Shown here: positions 10,401 to 17,581 of the stretch, piece by piece
How the letters are laid out: each line of letters starts with the position of its first letter
Position numbering within the stretch: the stretch's first letter is position 1
DNA from: Desertimonas sp963733085
Lineage (GTDB): Bacteria > Actinomycetota > Acidimicrobiia > Acidimicrobiales > Ilumatobacteraceae
DNA length: 64,000 nt
Direction of reading: 5' to 3'
NCBI GenBank assembly: GCA_963733085.1
Contig: CAVTBY010000001.1
Coordinates: 124,001 to 188,000, forward strand
Program-made: the position numbers and the translations under genes
The notes under the pieces: model-generated
Database searches by the model: none
What the model saw: only the letters and a program-made list of their open reading frames with translations
What the model was told of the DNA's origin: nothing

Positions 10401-10441
10401 TCATCGCGCCCGCGACGACAACCACGACACCGACGGGCTGA
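7421..10441 (+). CDS. Large secreted metzincin-like zinc protease with Thr-rich linker
   Basis: The 1006-residue protein starts with a signal peptide (twin Arg, then a hydrophobic core to about residue 27, likely cleavage after Ala). A short beta domain follows, then a Thr/Pro-rich linker (about 130-180) rich in PTTTP and TTTTTTP. A module beginning RGVEVTQGIQDLQ is often seen next to secreted proteases. Zinc site: HEAGHRSGLKH at residues 492-502 fits HExxHxxGxxH, with a plausible Met-turn at 560-561 (FPMMGY). The C-terminal 400 residues look like beta-sandwich repeats, and the end is again Thr-rich (ATTTTTPTG). It would act outside the cell as a Zn endopeptidase; no anchor is visible. Target proteins are unknown. 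Confidence 0.75.
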   Translation: MSRRHVLAALAATALAVSATTLSTVAATPPQLAVSPQSGEPGDQLNANVSGFEPGMVSLHVDDIPGIQVASLNIVSADPHTTGFVIPGGLGAGQHLLLACRDRSGSQCRELARAPFEVVAPPPQVIVAPTIATTTLPVIVTPTTTPTTTTTTPVIVTPTTTTTTTTTTPTDIAISTTTDPPSEAQPEGEIVPDIFVRGVEVTQGIQDLQSRMPVVADRRTTVRVHVGADPELASVDGALLVERPGVADEVLLPDNGPILTTTERADIDGALNFTLEPHHYAAGAVTFTAQVWSAGYASISEEPDSDNNLMTQPVEFQPGQSLDLWMVMLDDGAGPGPDISMSYLLALSFGSIVEEGLLDYFPIAGVNIQTHPSVVGPGPEATVADTWVLDVHKNDELCPEPDLGLEAALPDEPEEPSELDELAFPPESPCVSGNALRHEPNVRMRWIAEDAGFYGDGLIMGRLDGEVPTGGWSGWASKGVAWSKPSAGTAAHEAGHRSGLKHVGCTGSESGPDPAHPTGLPPVCSLAPIDPDGYFGFTNYRDPVVIYSNDPDHPQRAFPMMGYKSPKWTDPYHWCLLLARFGVPCDPEAIGVPPRVVDPVLTFPDIGPPNLTLDDGTTVEIPLEPEQWVVASGWVDPDTATGSIGQATTRDLISEPTLDAFADAVVAATTPAEPGTPPEPPKLVLRLTDADGTAVMAVPVALDGAHDEGQDGAEGFFWPIPWVDGATSLELEVDGTVVDSMAIAPTPPEVSNLTVSVEDEAIRIDGSLAVPDIPDSAEAPAGEPTLSVLWSNDDGATWIPVAVDVPSNELSQVIPPTDTTPQSQVSEALPASFEYAIPTSVRLPGGEDVRVRVIADHGVRTGEAISEPFVAPTHPPEVAIVGLPETPIEQYDPVELDVLVDDPEDGSGRVTAAHVAISLGDGTTIEGEAPDGAGPLFFSRDLPVGVHHITVTVVDSDGNEATAGGEIEVVQRTSPTRYTETANPETVEFLASEFIAPATTTTTPTG

Positions 10442-10503
10442 TCGACGGACCCGGCGCAACCTGGGTTACACCAACATCACAGAACTGACGTAAGCTTCAC
10501 GCG

Positions 10504-10716
10504 ATGAAGCGGTTGCAGATCATGATCGACGAGGACCTCGACGCCGCTCTCGACCGCCAGGCGGCGCGTGACGGCGTCTCCAAGGCGGCGGTCGTGCGGC
10601 GCATCGTGCGCGCCACGCTGCCGTCGGCATTGCCGCTGTCTGCCGACCCACTCAGTCAGATGGCCGGCAGCGACGATTTCGAACCTGCGGGCGTCGATGA
10701 CGTCGTGTACCGGTGA
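10504..10716 (+). CDS. Ribbon-helix-helix antitoxin (VapB-like)
   Basis: Seventy residues. The N-terminal MKRLQIMIDEDLDAALDRQA is a typical ribbon-helix-helix/CopG beta strand and first helix, followed by GVSKAAVVRRIVRA. The acidic, flexible tail would wrap the toxin. Its stop overlaps the GTG of the PIN-domain gene, so the two are translationally coupled, a classic type II toxin-antitoxin layout. It should bind its own promoter in 10442-10503 as a dimer or with the toxin. Confidence 0.88.
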   Translation: MKRLQIMIDEDLDAALDRQAARDGVSKAAVVRRIVRATLPSALPLSADPLSQMAGSDDFEPAGVDDVVYR

Positions 10717-11111
10717 TCTTCGTCGATACGTCGTTCTGGGTCGCCTACCGGAACCGTCGTGATATCCATCATGAGGACGCCGTGAGTCTGCTCTCCACAC
10801 GAGGCGACGAGGTGCTCGTCACGACCAACCACGTTCGTGGCGAGACGTGGACCTATCTCCGCCGTCGCGCAGGGCATCGATCTGCGGTCGGGTTCCTCGA
10901 TGCGCTTCGTTCGTCGCCGCGGGTGACCGTCCTGCACATCGACGCCGAGGTCGAAGAGGGTGCCCTCGATTGGCTCCGCCGGCACGACGAGCGGGAGTTC
11001 TCCTTCGTCGACGCGACGAGCTTCGCGATCATGCGCCGCCAGCGGATCAGTGAGGCACTCGCCTTTGACGGCGACTTCTCCGCAGTGGGCTTCGTCGAGC
11101 TCCGTCCCTGA
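10713..11111 (+). CDS. PIN-domain ribonuclease toxin (VapC family)
   Basis: A 132-residue single PIN domain. The expected acidic metal-binding residues are visible: Asp in MIFVDTSFW (residue 4), Glu in RGETWTYL, Asp in FSFVDATSF, and Asp in AFDGDF. It begins at GTG 10713 overlapping the antitoxin stop. VapC toxins cleave tRNA or rRNA when freed from the antitoxin. A family B hairpin directly after the stop (11123-11169) probably terminates the operon. Confidence 0.9.
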   Translation: MIFVDTSFWVAYRNRRDIHHEDAVSLLSTRGDEVLVTTNHVRGETWTYLRRRAGHRSAVGFLDALRSSPRVTVLHIDAEVEEGALDWLRRHDEREFSFVDATSFAIMRRQRISEALAFDGDFSAVGFVELRP

Positions 11112-11122
11112 CTCTCACGTGC

Positions 11123-11169
11123 TTTGTGTCAGCTCGGCGACCACGAACCGGTCATCTTGCTGACACAAA
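11123..11169. repeat. Dispersed intergenic repeat, family B, copy 1 (hairpin)
   Basis: Perfect 10-base inverted ends TTTGTGTCAG (11123-11132) and CTGACACAAA (11160-11169). The 47-base element closely matches 13632-13678, including the internal GGCGACCACGA. It lies 11 bases after the vapC stop and could act as a terminator. Confidence 0.85.
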
Positions 11170-11363
11170 TCGCCGGCCATGATCACGGCCTGATGCGACA
11201 GCCTCCTGGCGCGATAGAGGTGGAACGATTTGCCCGACCGCTGGCGGGCGCCCGTTTCGTTAGATCTGTGTGATGCTTGCCGCGGCCAGGTCGCTCACCA
11301 TGGCCATGGTGCCGTCGATCGGCAGCACCATGCAGAGCGAGGTACCTCACGGGGGTTGCCGCA

Positions 11364-12596
11364 ATGAGTGAATCCGCCCTCGTCGCGCTGGCGGTTGTGA
11401 TCTTCGGGTGGGCGATCCTGTCGGACCTGTTCGCTCGCCACGACCTGACGGGCCCACTTGTCTTCATGGTCGCTGGGTTGGTCCTGGCGAACTCCGATTG
11501 GGGCATCGGCAGCATCGACGTCGAGGGCCACACGGTGCACGCGTTAGCGGAGCTGACGTTGGCCCTGTTGCTGTTCGGCGACGCCTCGTCGGTGCCTCCC
11601 GCGGCGGCACGACGCGACCTGCCGCTGACCGCCCGGCTGCTCGCCATCGGGCTGCCGCTGTCGTTCCTCGCTGGCACTGCGATGGCGGTCGTACTTTTCC
11701 CGAGCCTGCCGCTCGCGCTGGCCGGACTGATCGCTGCCAGCCTGGCGCCGACCGACGCCGCGCTGAGCGCGTCGGTGATCTCCGACGAGCGTCTCCCGAT
11801 CCGTGTCCGACGGGTCCTCAACGTGGAAAGCGGCCTCAACGATGGCATCGCCACGCCCGTCGTGACGTTCTGCATCGCCGCAGCAGCAACCGCGATCGGC
11901 GTCGTCGGCGACGAACACGAAGGCGGATTCGGGGCTATTGGTCAGCTGGTGATCGGCGTCGGAGTCGGCGCCGCGGTCGCTTTCGTCGGAAGTCGGCTCA
12001 TCGTCCTGGCCCGGCGGCGCGGCTGGACACAGCACGGCTCCCGACGGCTGGCCACGTTGGCACTGGCCCTGCTGGCCTTCCTTGTCGCATCGGAGGCAGG
12101 TGGAAACCCGTTCGTCTCGGCGTTCGTCGGCGGGATCGTGTTCGGGGCGACGGCAACTACCGACGCGGTCGAGTCAGTCGAGCTCACCGAACTGGCCGGC
12201 AGCCTGCTGTCACTCGTCCTGTGGTTCATCTTCGGCGCCGGATTCGTGCTCCCGGCCTTCGAGGAACTCGACGTCCGCATCGCGCTGTATGCCATCGCCA
12301 GCCTGACCGTCGTCAGGATGGCGCCGGTGGCACTGGCTCTCGTCGGGGCCGGGCAGGATCGGTCGACAATCGCTTTCGTCGGCTGGTTCGGCCCGCGTGG
12401 GCTTGCTTCAGTGGTCTTTGCTCTGCTGGCCGTCGAGGAGTTGGGCGACACCGACCCCGGGGTCGTGGTCGCCGTCAACACGATCACCATCACGATCGTG
12501 TTCAGCATCATCGCTCACGGCATCACAAGCCGACCCCTGGCGACCCGCTACGTCGCCGCGCTCCAGCGCCCGCCGACCCAACCGATGGGTGTTTAG
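11364..12596 (+). CDS. CPA1/NhaP-type cation:proton antiporter
   Basis: A 410-residue polytopic membrane protein with about 12 hydrophobic segments. The signature ESGLNDGIATPVV contains the acidic residue used for ion/proton exchange in the CPA1 family, and LAPTDAALS, GNPFVSAFVGGIVFG and GWFGPRGLASVVFALL are further family motifs. ATG 11364 is preceded by a G-rich ribosome site (11351-11355); longer forms lack similarity. It would exchange Na+ or K+ for H+ at the inner membrane. No regulatory RCK domain is present. Its last codons and stop lie inside the left arm of a family D hairpin. The 195 bases upstream hold no convincing gene. Confidence 0.9.
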   Translation: MSESALVALAVVIFGWAILSDLFARHDLTGPLVFMVAGLVLANSDWGIGSIDVEGHTVHALAELTLALLLFGDASSVPPAAARRDLPLTARLLAIGLPLSFLAGTAMAVVLFPSLPLALAGLIAASLAPTDAALSASVISDERLPIRVRRVLNVESGLNDGIATPVVTFCIAAAATAIGVVGDEHEGGFGAIGQLVIGVGVGAAVAFVGSRLIVLARRRGWTQHGSRRLATLALALLAFLVASEAGGNPFVSAFVGGIVFGATATTDAVESVELTELAGSLLSLVLWFIFGAGFVLPAFEELDVRIALYAIASLTVVRMAPVALALVGAGQDRSTIAFVGWFGPRGLASVVFALLAVEELGDTDPGVVVAVNTITITIVFSIIAHGITSRPLATRYVAALQRPPTQPMGV

Positions 12597-12628
12597 GTGA
12601 CCGAATCGTCATGTAAACACCCATCGGT
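12581..12628. terminator. Family D hairpin, copy 1, overlapping the antiporter stop
   Basis: Perfect 15-base inverted repeat: ACCGATGGGTGTTTA (12581-12595) and TAAACACCCATCGGT (12614-12628), loop of 18. The left arm encodes the antiporter's last residues (Met-Gly-Val) and the start of its stop. The outer 11 bases of the stem recur at 58173-58220. A terminator role is inferred from position; there is no U-tract. Confidence 0.7.
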
Positions 12629-12741
12629 CGTACGTGACGCTCACCGCCCAGCCGAGAAATCTCGGCGGCGATGTCGAGCGAGCGTCGCCGCCTCCGACAC
12701 ATGGGTGAGCGGCCGATGGCCGCGCGATCCCAGGGGAGGTA

Positions 12742-13124
12742 GTGATGACGCAGGTGATGGCCCAGATGTCGGTGTCGCTCGACGGCTTCTACGCCGGCCC
12801 GCGGGACCCGCGCGACCCGCAGGGCATGGACCGCTGGCTGCATGGACCCGAGGCGCCCGGGTTCTTCCGGGTGACGCGGTGGGCCACCGATGCGATGGGC
12901 TGGCGCGCTCCGGTGTTTGTGGTGACCCACCGGCCCGGGAGGTGCTCGAGCGCCGCGGGGGCACGTCGTTCACGTTCATGACCGGCGGCGTGGAGCGGGC
13001 GATCGAGCTGGCTCGCGACGCCGCCGGTGGCATCCCCGAGCGTCGCTACCTCACCGCCCGCGCCGCAAGGCTGGCCACCACCGTGTCGAGCGTCGACGAG
13101 CACGTCGATCCTTCGCCCCTGTGA
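12742..13124 (+). pseudogene. Dihydrofolate-reductase-like (RibD C-terminal) protein remnant
   Basis: A good ribosome site (GGGGAGG at 12733-12739) precedes GTG 12742/ATG 12745. The start MTQVMAQMSVSLDGFYAGP and then PVFVVTHRP and GGTSFTFMTGGVERAIELA are diagnostic of the RibD_C/YwjB-like reductase family. The segment normally lying between them (around the GR motif, roughly 45 residues) is missing. The frame changes near 12940 in the direction of a lost base, and the last third of the family (the GGA...LL region) is absent. Unlike the single-base interruptions elsewhere, three separate defects indicate a true pseudogene. The intact enzyme would have bound NADPH. Confidence 0.75.
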
Positions 13125-13229
13125 TCGTCGCTTCGCGCAGCTGCCTACAAATCGCGGACAAGTAACCGTTCGGGCACTCGTCCATTGGCGAAAGGCACGA
13201 AAACGAGGGCGTCTGCCCTGGTCAAATCG

Positions 13230-13315
13230 TGTCGGAGGGGGGACTTGAACCCCCACGGGATAAATATCCCACTAGCACCTCAAGCTCAGCGCGTCTGCCA
13301 TTCCGCCACTCCGAC
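13230..13315 (-). tRNA. tRNA-Leu (anticodon GAG)
   Basis: On the minus strand, 5' GTCGGAG pairs with 3' CTCCGAC to form the acceptor stem. The anticodon loop is CTTGAGG with stem AGC...GCT region, anticodon GAG. A long variable arm (class II) and the T-loop GGTTCAAGTCC are present. The 86-base gene does not encode CCA. It reads CUC/CUU leucine codons. Confidence 0.95.
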
Positions 13316-13346
13316 GTGGTGGCCCTTGAACGCTACAGCCGGGCTG

Positions 13347-13595
13347 TTAGCGGACCAACAGGAAGCCGAGGGCGATCACCGTGATCACCCAGATCAGGGC
13401 GAAGATGAACGTGATCCGGTTGAGGTTGCGCTCTGCCGCCGAGGATCCGAGGGCGGCGCCACCGCCACCGCCGAACATGTCCGAAAGCCCGCCGCCACGG
13501 CCGCTGTGCATGAGGATGCCGGCAATCATCGCCACCATCGAGACGACGTTGAGGACGAGGGTGAAGTACAGAACGGCGTCACGCACGGCTGGCAA
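13347..13595 (-). CDS. secG: Protein-export translocase subunit SecG
   Basis: Eighty-two residues with two transmembrane helices (about 8-27 and 60-80) flanking a Gly-rich loop (GRGGGLSDMFGGGGG), the standard SecG architecture, including ILMHSGRGGGLSDMFG. It is an accessory subunit of SecYEG at the inner membrane, helping SecA-driven export. It follows tpiA in the common actinobacterial order gap-pgk-tpiA-secG, but a family B hairpin separates it from tpiA (118-base gap), so it may have its own promoter. Confidence 0.95.
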   Translation of the reverse strand: MPAVRDAVLYFTLVLNVVSMVAMIAGILMHSGRGGGLSDMFGGGGGAALGSSAAERNLNRITFIFALIWVITVIALGFLLVR

Positions 13596-13631
13596 GGCTA
13601 TCGACGGCTGCCGTCAACGCGTCTCGCCCGG

Positions 13632-13678
13632 TTTGCGTCAGCCCGGCGACCACGATCCGGTCAGAAATCTGACACAAA
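13632..13678. repeat. Dispersed intergenic repeat, family B, copy 2 (hairpin)
   Basis: Ends TTTGCGTCAG and CTGACACAAA form an imperfect stem; the interior GGCGACCACGATCCGGTCA matches copy 1 at 11123 except one base. It lies between tpiA and secG, both on the minus strand, where it could attenuate read-through. Confidence 0.8.
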
Positions 13679-13712
13679 CCATCGAGGGTCGCTCCGGTCG
13701 GCTACCGCGCGG

Positions 13713-14489
13713 TCAGTGGCCGACGGCGTTGGTGAGGATCTTGGCGAACTCGGCGGGATCGAGGCTGGCCCCGCCGACGAGGGCGCCGTCGATGTCGGGC
13801 TCGGCCATCAGCTCGGCGATGTTGCCGGAGTTCACCGACCCCCCGTATTGGATCCGCAGCGCCGCCGCCGTGGTTGGGTCGGTCACGTGGCCGACCCGTT
13901 CCCTGATCGCCGCGCAGACAACCTGGGCATCGCCGGCCGTCGCCGTCCGCCCCGTGCCGATCGCCCAGATCGGCTCGTAGGCAACCACCATCGAGGCGAT
14001 CTGCTGGTTCGTCCGTCCGGCGACGGCGCAGTCGATCTGCCCGATCACCTTGTCGGTCGTCGCCCCCTGTTCTCGTTCCTCCAACGTCTCGCCGACGCAG
14101 ACGATCGGTGTCATCCCGTTGCGCTGGACGGCGGTGACCTTGGCGGCGACCATCTCGTCGGTCTCGGCGAACAGCTCCCGGCGCTCGCTGTGCCCGCACA
14201 CCACATAGGCGACGTCGAGCTTGGCGAGGAACGTCGCCGACACTTCTCCGGTGAACGCACCCTTGTCCTCCCAGTGGCAGTGCTGGGCGCCGAGGGCGAA
14301 GGGCAGCTTGTCGGCGTCGATGAGGGTCTGGATGCTGCGTAGATCGGTGAACGGCGGGTGGATGCTCACGTCGATCGCTTCGGTGAGCTCCTTGGGAACC
14401 AGGTAAGCGAGCTTCTGCACGGCCTGGATCGCCTCGAAATGGTTGTGGTTCATCTTCCAGTTGGCGGAGATGAGCACGCGCCGGGTCAC
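13713..14489 (-). CDS. tpiA: Triosephosphate isomerase
   Basis: A 258-residue TIM barrel. Catalytic residues are visible: Lys in SANWKMN, His in VVCGHSERRELF and Glu in AYEPIWAIGTG; loop GGSVNSGN near the C-terminus binds phosphate. It interconverts dihydroxyacetone phosphate and glyceraldehyde-3-phosphate in the cytoplasm. GTG 14489 overlaps the pgk stop in a GTGA arrangement, showing translational coupling in the glycolytic operon. Confidence 0.97.
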   Translation of the reverse strand: MTRRVLISANWKMNHNHFEAIQAVQKLAYLVPKELTEAIDVSIHPPFTDLRSIQTLIDADKLPFALGAQHCHWEDKGAFTGEVSATFLAKLDVAYVVCGHSERRELFAETDEMVAAKVTAVQRNGMTPIVCVGETLEEREQGATTDKVIGQIDCAVAGRTNQQIASMVVAYEPIWAIGTGRTATAGDAQVVCAAIRERVGHVTDPTTAAALRIQYGGSVNSGNIAELMAEPDIDGALVGGASLDPAEFAKILTNAVGH

Positions 14490-15622
14490 CCGGTCACCTC
14501 TGGTCCGCTGATTGGGGGCCGTCCCTGTCTGAGGGCGGCGAGCCCAGGCAGGTCACCGAGCTCGAGCAGCTCGAGCGAAGCGCCACCTCCCGTCGACACA
14601 TGATCGACATCGTCGTCGAGTCCGAACTCGGCGAGCGCCGCCGCCGAATCGCCCCCGCCGACGACGGTGAACGCCTTCGTGGCGGCCACCGCCTCGGCGA
14701 CCGCCCGTGTCCCTGCGGCGAACCGTTCATCCTCGAACATCCCCATCGGCCCGTTCCAGAACACCGTTCGAGCCTCGGTGACGACGTCGGCGAAGGCCGC
14801 CGCCGAGCCCGGTCCGATGTCCAGTCCTTTGCCACCGTCGGGCACGCGGGCGCCCCACGTGGCGACGTTGCCCGCAGCGTCGAGGCCGATGATGTCGGTG
14901 GGCAGGTGGAGATCCTTGGCCGTCGTCAACAACCGCTTGCACGTCTCGACCTGGTCCGGTTCGAACAACGAGTCGCCGATCGAGCGGCCTTGGGCAGCGA
15001 AGAACGTGAAGCACATCGCCCCGCCGATGACCAGCGAGTCAACAGTGTCGAGCAACGCCTCGATGACGCCGAGCTTGTCGCTGACCTTGGCGCCGCCAAG
15101 GACGGCGACGAACGGCCGCTTCGGCGACTCGCGCAAGGCGAGCAACACCTCGACCTCGCGTTGCAACAGACGTCCCATCGCCGACGGGAGGAACCGCGGC
15201 GGGCCGACGATCGAGGCATGGGCACGATGGGAGGCCCCGAAGGCATCGTTGACGTAGCCGTCGACACCCTCGATGAGCTGCTTCACGAACGCCTCGTCGT
15301 TCGCCTCCTCACCCGGATCGAACCGCAGGTTCTCGAGCAGCTCGACACCAGGGGCGATCTCGGCGAGGCGCCGGCGCACCGGCTCCATCGAGTACTTCGG
15401 GGTCGGTGCGCCCTTCGGCCGGCCGAGGTGGCTGGCCGTAACGACGACCGCATCGCGCTCGGTCAGCCAGTTGATCGTCGGCAGGGCGGCACGGATGCGG
15501 AAGTCGTCGACGATCGTGTCGCCGTCGAGCGGCACATTGAAGTCGGTGCGCACCAGGATCCGCTTCCCGGCAAGACCAGCGAGCTCCTGCTCGAGGTCCT
15601 CCAGAACAGGGATCGCGCTCAC
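14486..15622 (-). CDS. pgk: Phosphoglycerate kinase
   Basis: About 378 residues from GTG 15622, which overlaps the gap stop (GTGA); the longer upstream frame has no PGK similarity. Family motifs in order: VRTDFNVPLDG (substrate-binding), SHLGRPKG, GPMGMFED, VVGGGDSAAAL and STGGGASLELLE (nucleotide loop). It makes ATP from 1,3-bisphosphoglycerate. The operon order gap-pgk-tpiA is conserved. Confidence 0.97.
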   Translation of the reverse strand: MSAIPVLEDLEQELAGLAGKRILVRTDFNVPLDGDTIVDDFRIRAALPTINWLTERDAVVVTASHLGRPKGAPTPKYSMEPVRRRLAEIAPGVELLENLRFDPGEEANDEAFVKQLIEGVDGYVNDAFGASHRAHASIVGPPRFLPSAMGRLLQREVEVLLALRESPKRPFVAVLGGAKVSDKLGVIEALLDTVDSLVIGGAMCFTFFAAQGRSIGDSLFEPDQVETCKRLLTTAKDLHLPTDIIGLDAAGNVATWGARVPDGGKGLDIGPGSAAAFADVVTEARTVFWNGPMGMFEDERFAAGTRAVAEAVAATKAFTVVGGGDSAAALAEFGLDDDVDHVSTGGGASLELLELGDLPGLAALRQGRPPISGPEVTG

Positions 15623-16647
15623 TTCTTGCTGCGACGCTTGGGCAGCTTCGAGCCGGTGTAGACGACGATGTCGACGAGCCGGCACGAGTAGCCCCACTCG
15701 TTGTCGTACCAGCCGTTCACCTTGACCAACCGGCCCATGCTCATCGTCAGCTCGGCATCGAAGATGCACGAGTGCGGATCGCCGACGATGTCGCTGGACA
15801 CGATCGGATCGTCGGTGTAGCGGATGATCCCCTTGAGCGGCCCACTCTTGGCCGCCTTGGCGTAGGCCGCGTTGATCTCGTCCACCGTTGCCTCCCGCTT
15901 CAACAGGGCGTTGAAGTCGGTGACCGAGCCAGTCGCCACCGGCACCCGCAACGACGAACCGTCGAGCTTGCCCTTCATCGACTCCAAGACGAGCGAGGTC
16001 GAACGGGCGGCGCCGGTGCTCGTCGGGATGATGTTGATCGCTGCGGCGCGGGCCCGGCGGGCGTCTTTGTGCGGTCCGTCGACGAGCATCTGGTCACCGG
16101 TGTAGGCGTGCACTGTCGTCATCAGACCTTGCTCCACGCCGAACGCGTCGTCGAGCACCTTGACGAGCGGGACGAAGCAGTTCGTCGTGCAGCTCGCATT
16201 GGAGATCACCTGGTGCTTCTTCGGCTCGAAGTCCTTGTGATTGACGCCGTAGACGAACGTCGCGTCGGCGCCGTCACTCGGAGCCGAGACGACCACGAGG
16301 GGTGCACCGGCGTCGAGGTGGGCTGCGGCCTTCACCCGCGAGGTGAAGATGCCTGTCGACTCGACGACCACGTCGACGCCGAGATCGCCCCACGGCAGTT
16401 CGGCTGGGTCGCGTACCTGCAGCACCTGGAGCTCGTCGCCACCGACGGTGATCCCCGACTTCGTCGCCTTGACCGGGTCCGGATACTTCCCGAGGACGGA
16501 GTCGAAGGCCAGCAGGTGGGCCATCGTGTCGATGCTGCCGAGATCGTTGACGGCGACGAAGTCGATGTCTGCGTCGAGCGACTTGGCCGCCCGGAAGAGG
16601 TTGCGCCCGATGCGCCCGAAACCGTTGATACCAACACGAATGGTCAT
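15619..16647 (-). CDS. gap: Glyceraldehyde-3-phosphate dehydrogenase, type I
   Basis: A 342-residue protein from ATG 16647 (MTIRVGINGFGRIGRNLFRA). Rossmann NAD-binding N-terminus, catalytic Cys in SNASCTTNC, and WYDNEWGYSCR near the end are all intact. It oxidises glyceraldehyde-3-phosphate with NAD and phosphate; the segment VAVNDLGS suggests NAD preference, but this is an inference. It is the first of the tightly coupled gap-pgk-tpiA genes. In many actinobacteria whiA and yvcK lie between rapZ and gap; here only 31 bases separate rapZ from gap. Confidence 0.97.
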   Translation of the reverse strand: MTIRVGINGFGRIGRNLFRAAKSLDADIDFVAVNDLGSIDTMAHLLAFDSVLGKYPDPVKATKSGITVGGDELQVLQVRDPAELPWGDLGVDVVVESTGIFTSRVKAAAHLDAGAPLVVVSAPSDGADATFVYGVNHKDFEPKKHQVISNASCTTNCFVPLVKVLDDAFGVEQGLMTTVHAYTGDQMLVDGPHKDARRARAAAINIIPTSTGAARSTSLVLESMKGKLDGSSLRVPVATGSVTDFNALLKREATVDEINAAYAKAAKSGPLKGIIRYTDDPIVSSDIVGDPHSCIFDAELTMSMGRLVKVNGWYDNEWGYSCRLVDIVVYTGSKLPKRRSKK

Positions 16648-16678
16648 GTCACGGAGGGTAGTCCTAGATCGTCGAGCC

Positions 16679-17527
16679 TCACCGGGTGACGTCGCGATGT
16701 GACGTGCGCACCGCGAGCCCGCGAGCACGGAGGCGTTCGGCGACCTCCTCGGCGATCGCGACCGATCGGTGACGACCGCCGGTGCAGCCGATCGCGATCG
16801 TCAGGTAGCTACGACCCTCGGCCTGGTAGCCGGGCATCACGGTGCGCAGCATCGTGTCGAACGAATCGAGGAAGTCCGAGGTCGCCGAGCGCTCGATCAC
16901 GAAGTCGCGAACCGCTGGATCGTGGCCCGTGAGCGGGCGCAGCTGCTCCTCCCAGAACGGGTTGGGAAGAAATCGGACGTCCATGACGATGTCGGCGTCG
17001 AGCGGCAGTCCGTGCTTGAACCCGAAGCTCTCCACGGCGATTTGCATCTGTGTCGTTCCGGCGTCGGAGAACGCCGAAACGACCCGTTCCTTGAGTTGGT
17101 GGATGTTCAGCCCAGTCGTGTCGATGACGAGATCGGCAGCCTCGCGAGTCGCTTGCAGCGTCGATCGCTCGAGGTCGATCGACTCGACAAGACCGTCCGC
17201 CTCGGCCGCGAGCGGGTGCTTGCGGCGCGTGGAGTCATAGCGGCGAACGAGTTCATTGGTCGAGGCGTCGAGGAAGACGAGGGTGACGCTATGTCCGAGA
17301 GCCCGGATCGCGGCGACGCGTTGCAGCAACTCAGAGTGGTTGCGCCCGGCGACGAGCGCCAAGCGGTCGATCCCGCTCGAGCCCGGAAGTGACGCCAACT
17401 CGACGACCTTCTCCACGAGCGACGTCGGGAGGTTGTCGACGACGTACCAGCCGAGGTCTTCCATCACGTCGGCGACACCGGAACGTCCGGCACCGGAGAG
17501 TCCGGTGATCACGACGATCTCAGCCAT
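16679..17527 (-). CDS. rapZ: RapZ/YvcJ-family nucleotide-binding protein
   Basis: From ATG 17527, 282 residues. The P-loop GLSGAGRSG (residues 8-16) has the Arg-for-Lys variant common in actinobacterial members. EDLGWYVVDNLPTSL and the C-terminal GCTGGRHRSVAIAEE are family hallmarks. RapZ controls glucosamine-6-phosphate synthase RNA turnover in enterobacteria; in actinobacteria the role is not settled. It stands at the head of the glycolytic gene run. The upstream extension of the frame overlaps the divergent hydrolase gene and is not real. Confidence 0.93.
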   Translation of the reverse strand: MAEIVVITGLSGAGRSGVADVMEDLGWYVVDNLPTSLVEKVVELASLPGSSGIDRLALVAGRNHSELLQRVAAIRALGHSVTLVFLDASTNELVRRYDSTRRKHPLAAEADGLVESIDLERSTLQATREAADLVIDTTGLNIHQLKERVVSAFSDAGTTQMQIAVESFGFKHGLPLDADIVMDVRFLPNPFWEEQLRPLTGHDPAVRDFVIERSATSDFLDSFDTMLRTVMPGYQAEGRSYLTIAIGCTGGRHRSVAIAEEVAERLRARGLAVRTSHRDVTR

Positions 17528-17581
17528 CTGGGTCAAGGGTACTTCGGTCGATCCGCCGGCGACTGGACCTACGATCACGCC

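Noticed and set aside
11273..11371. Small open frame just before the antiporter
   Set aside because: 33 codons without a clear ribosome site; it overlaps the antiporter start region and shows no conserved feature.
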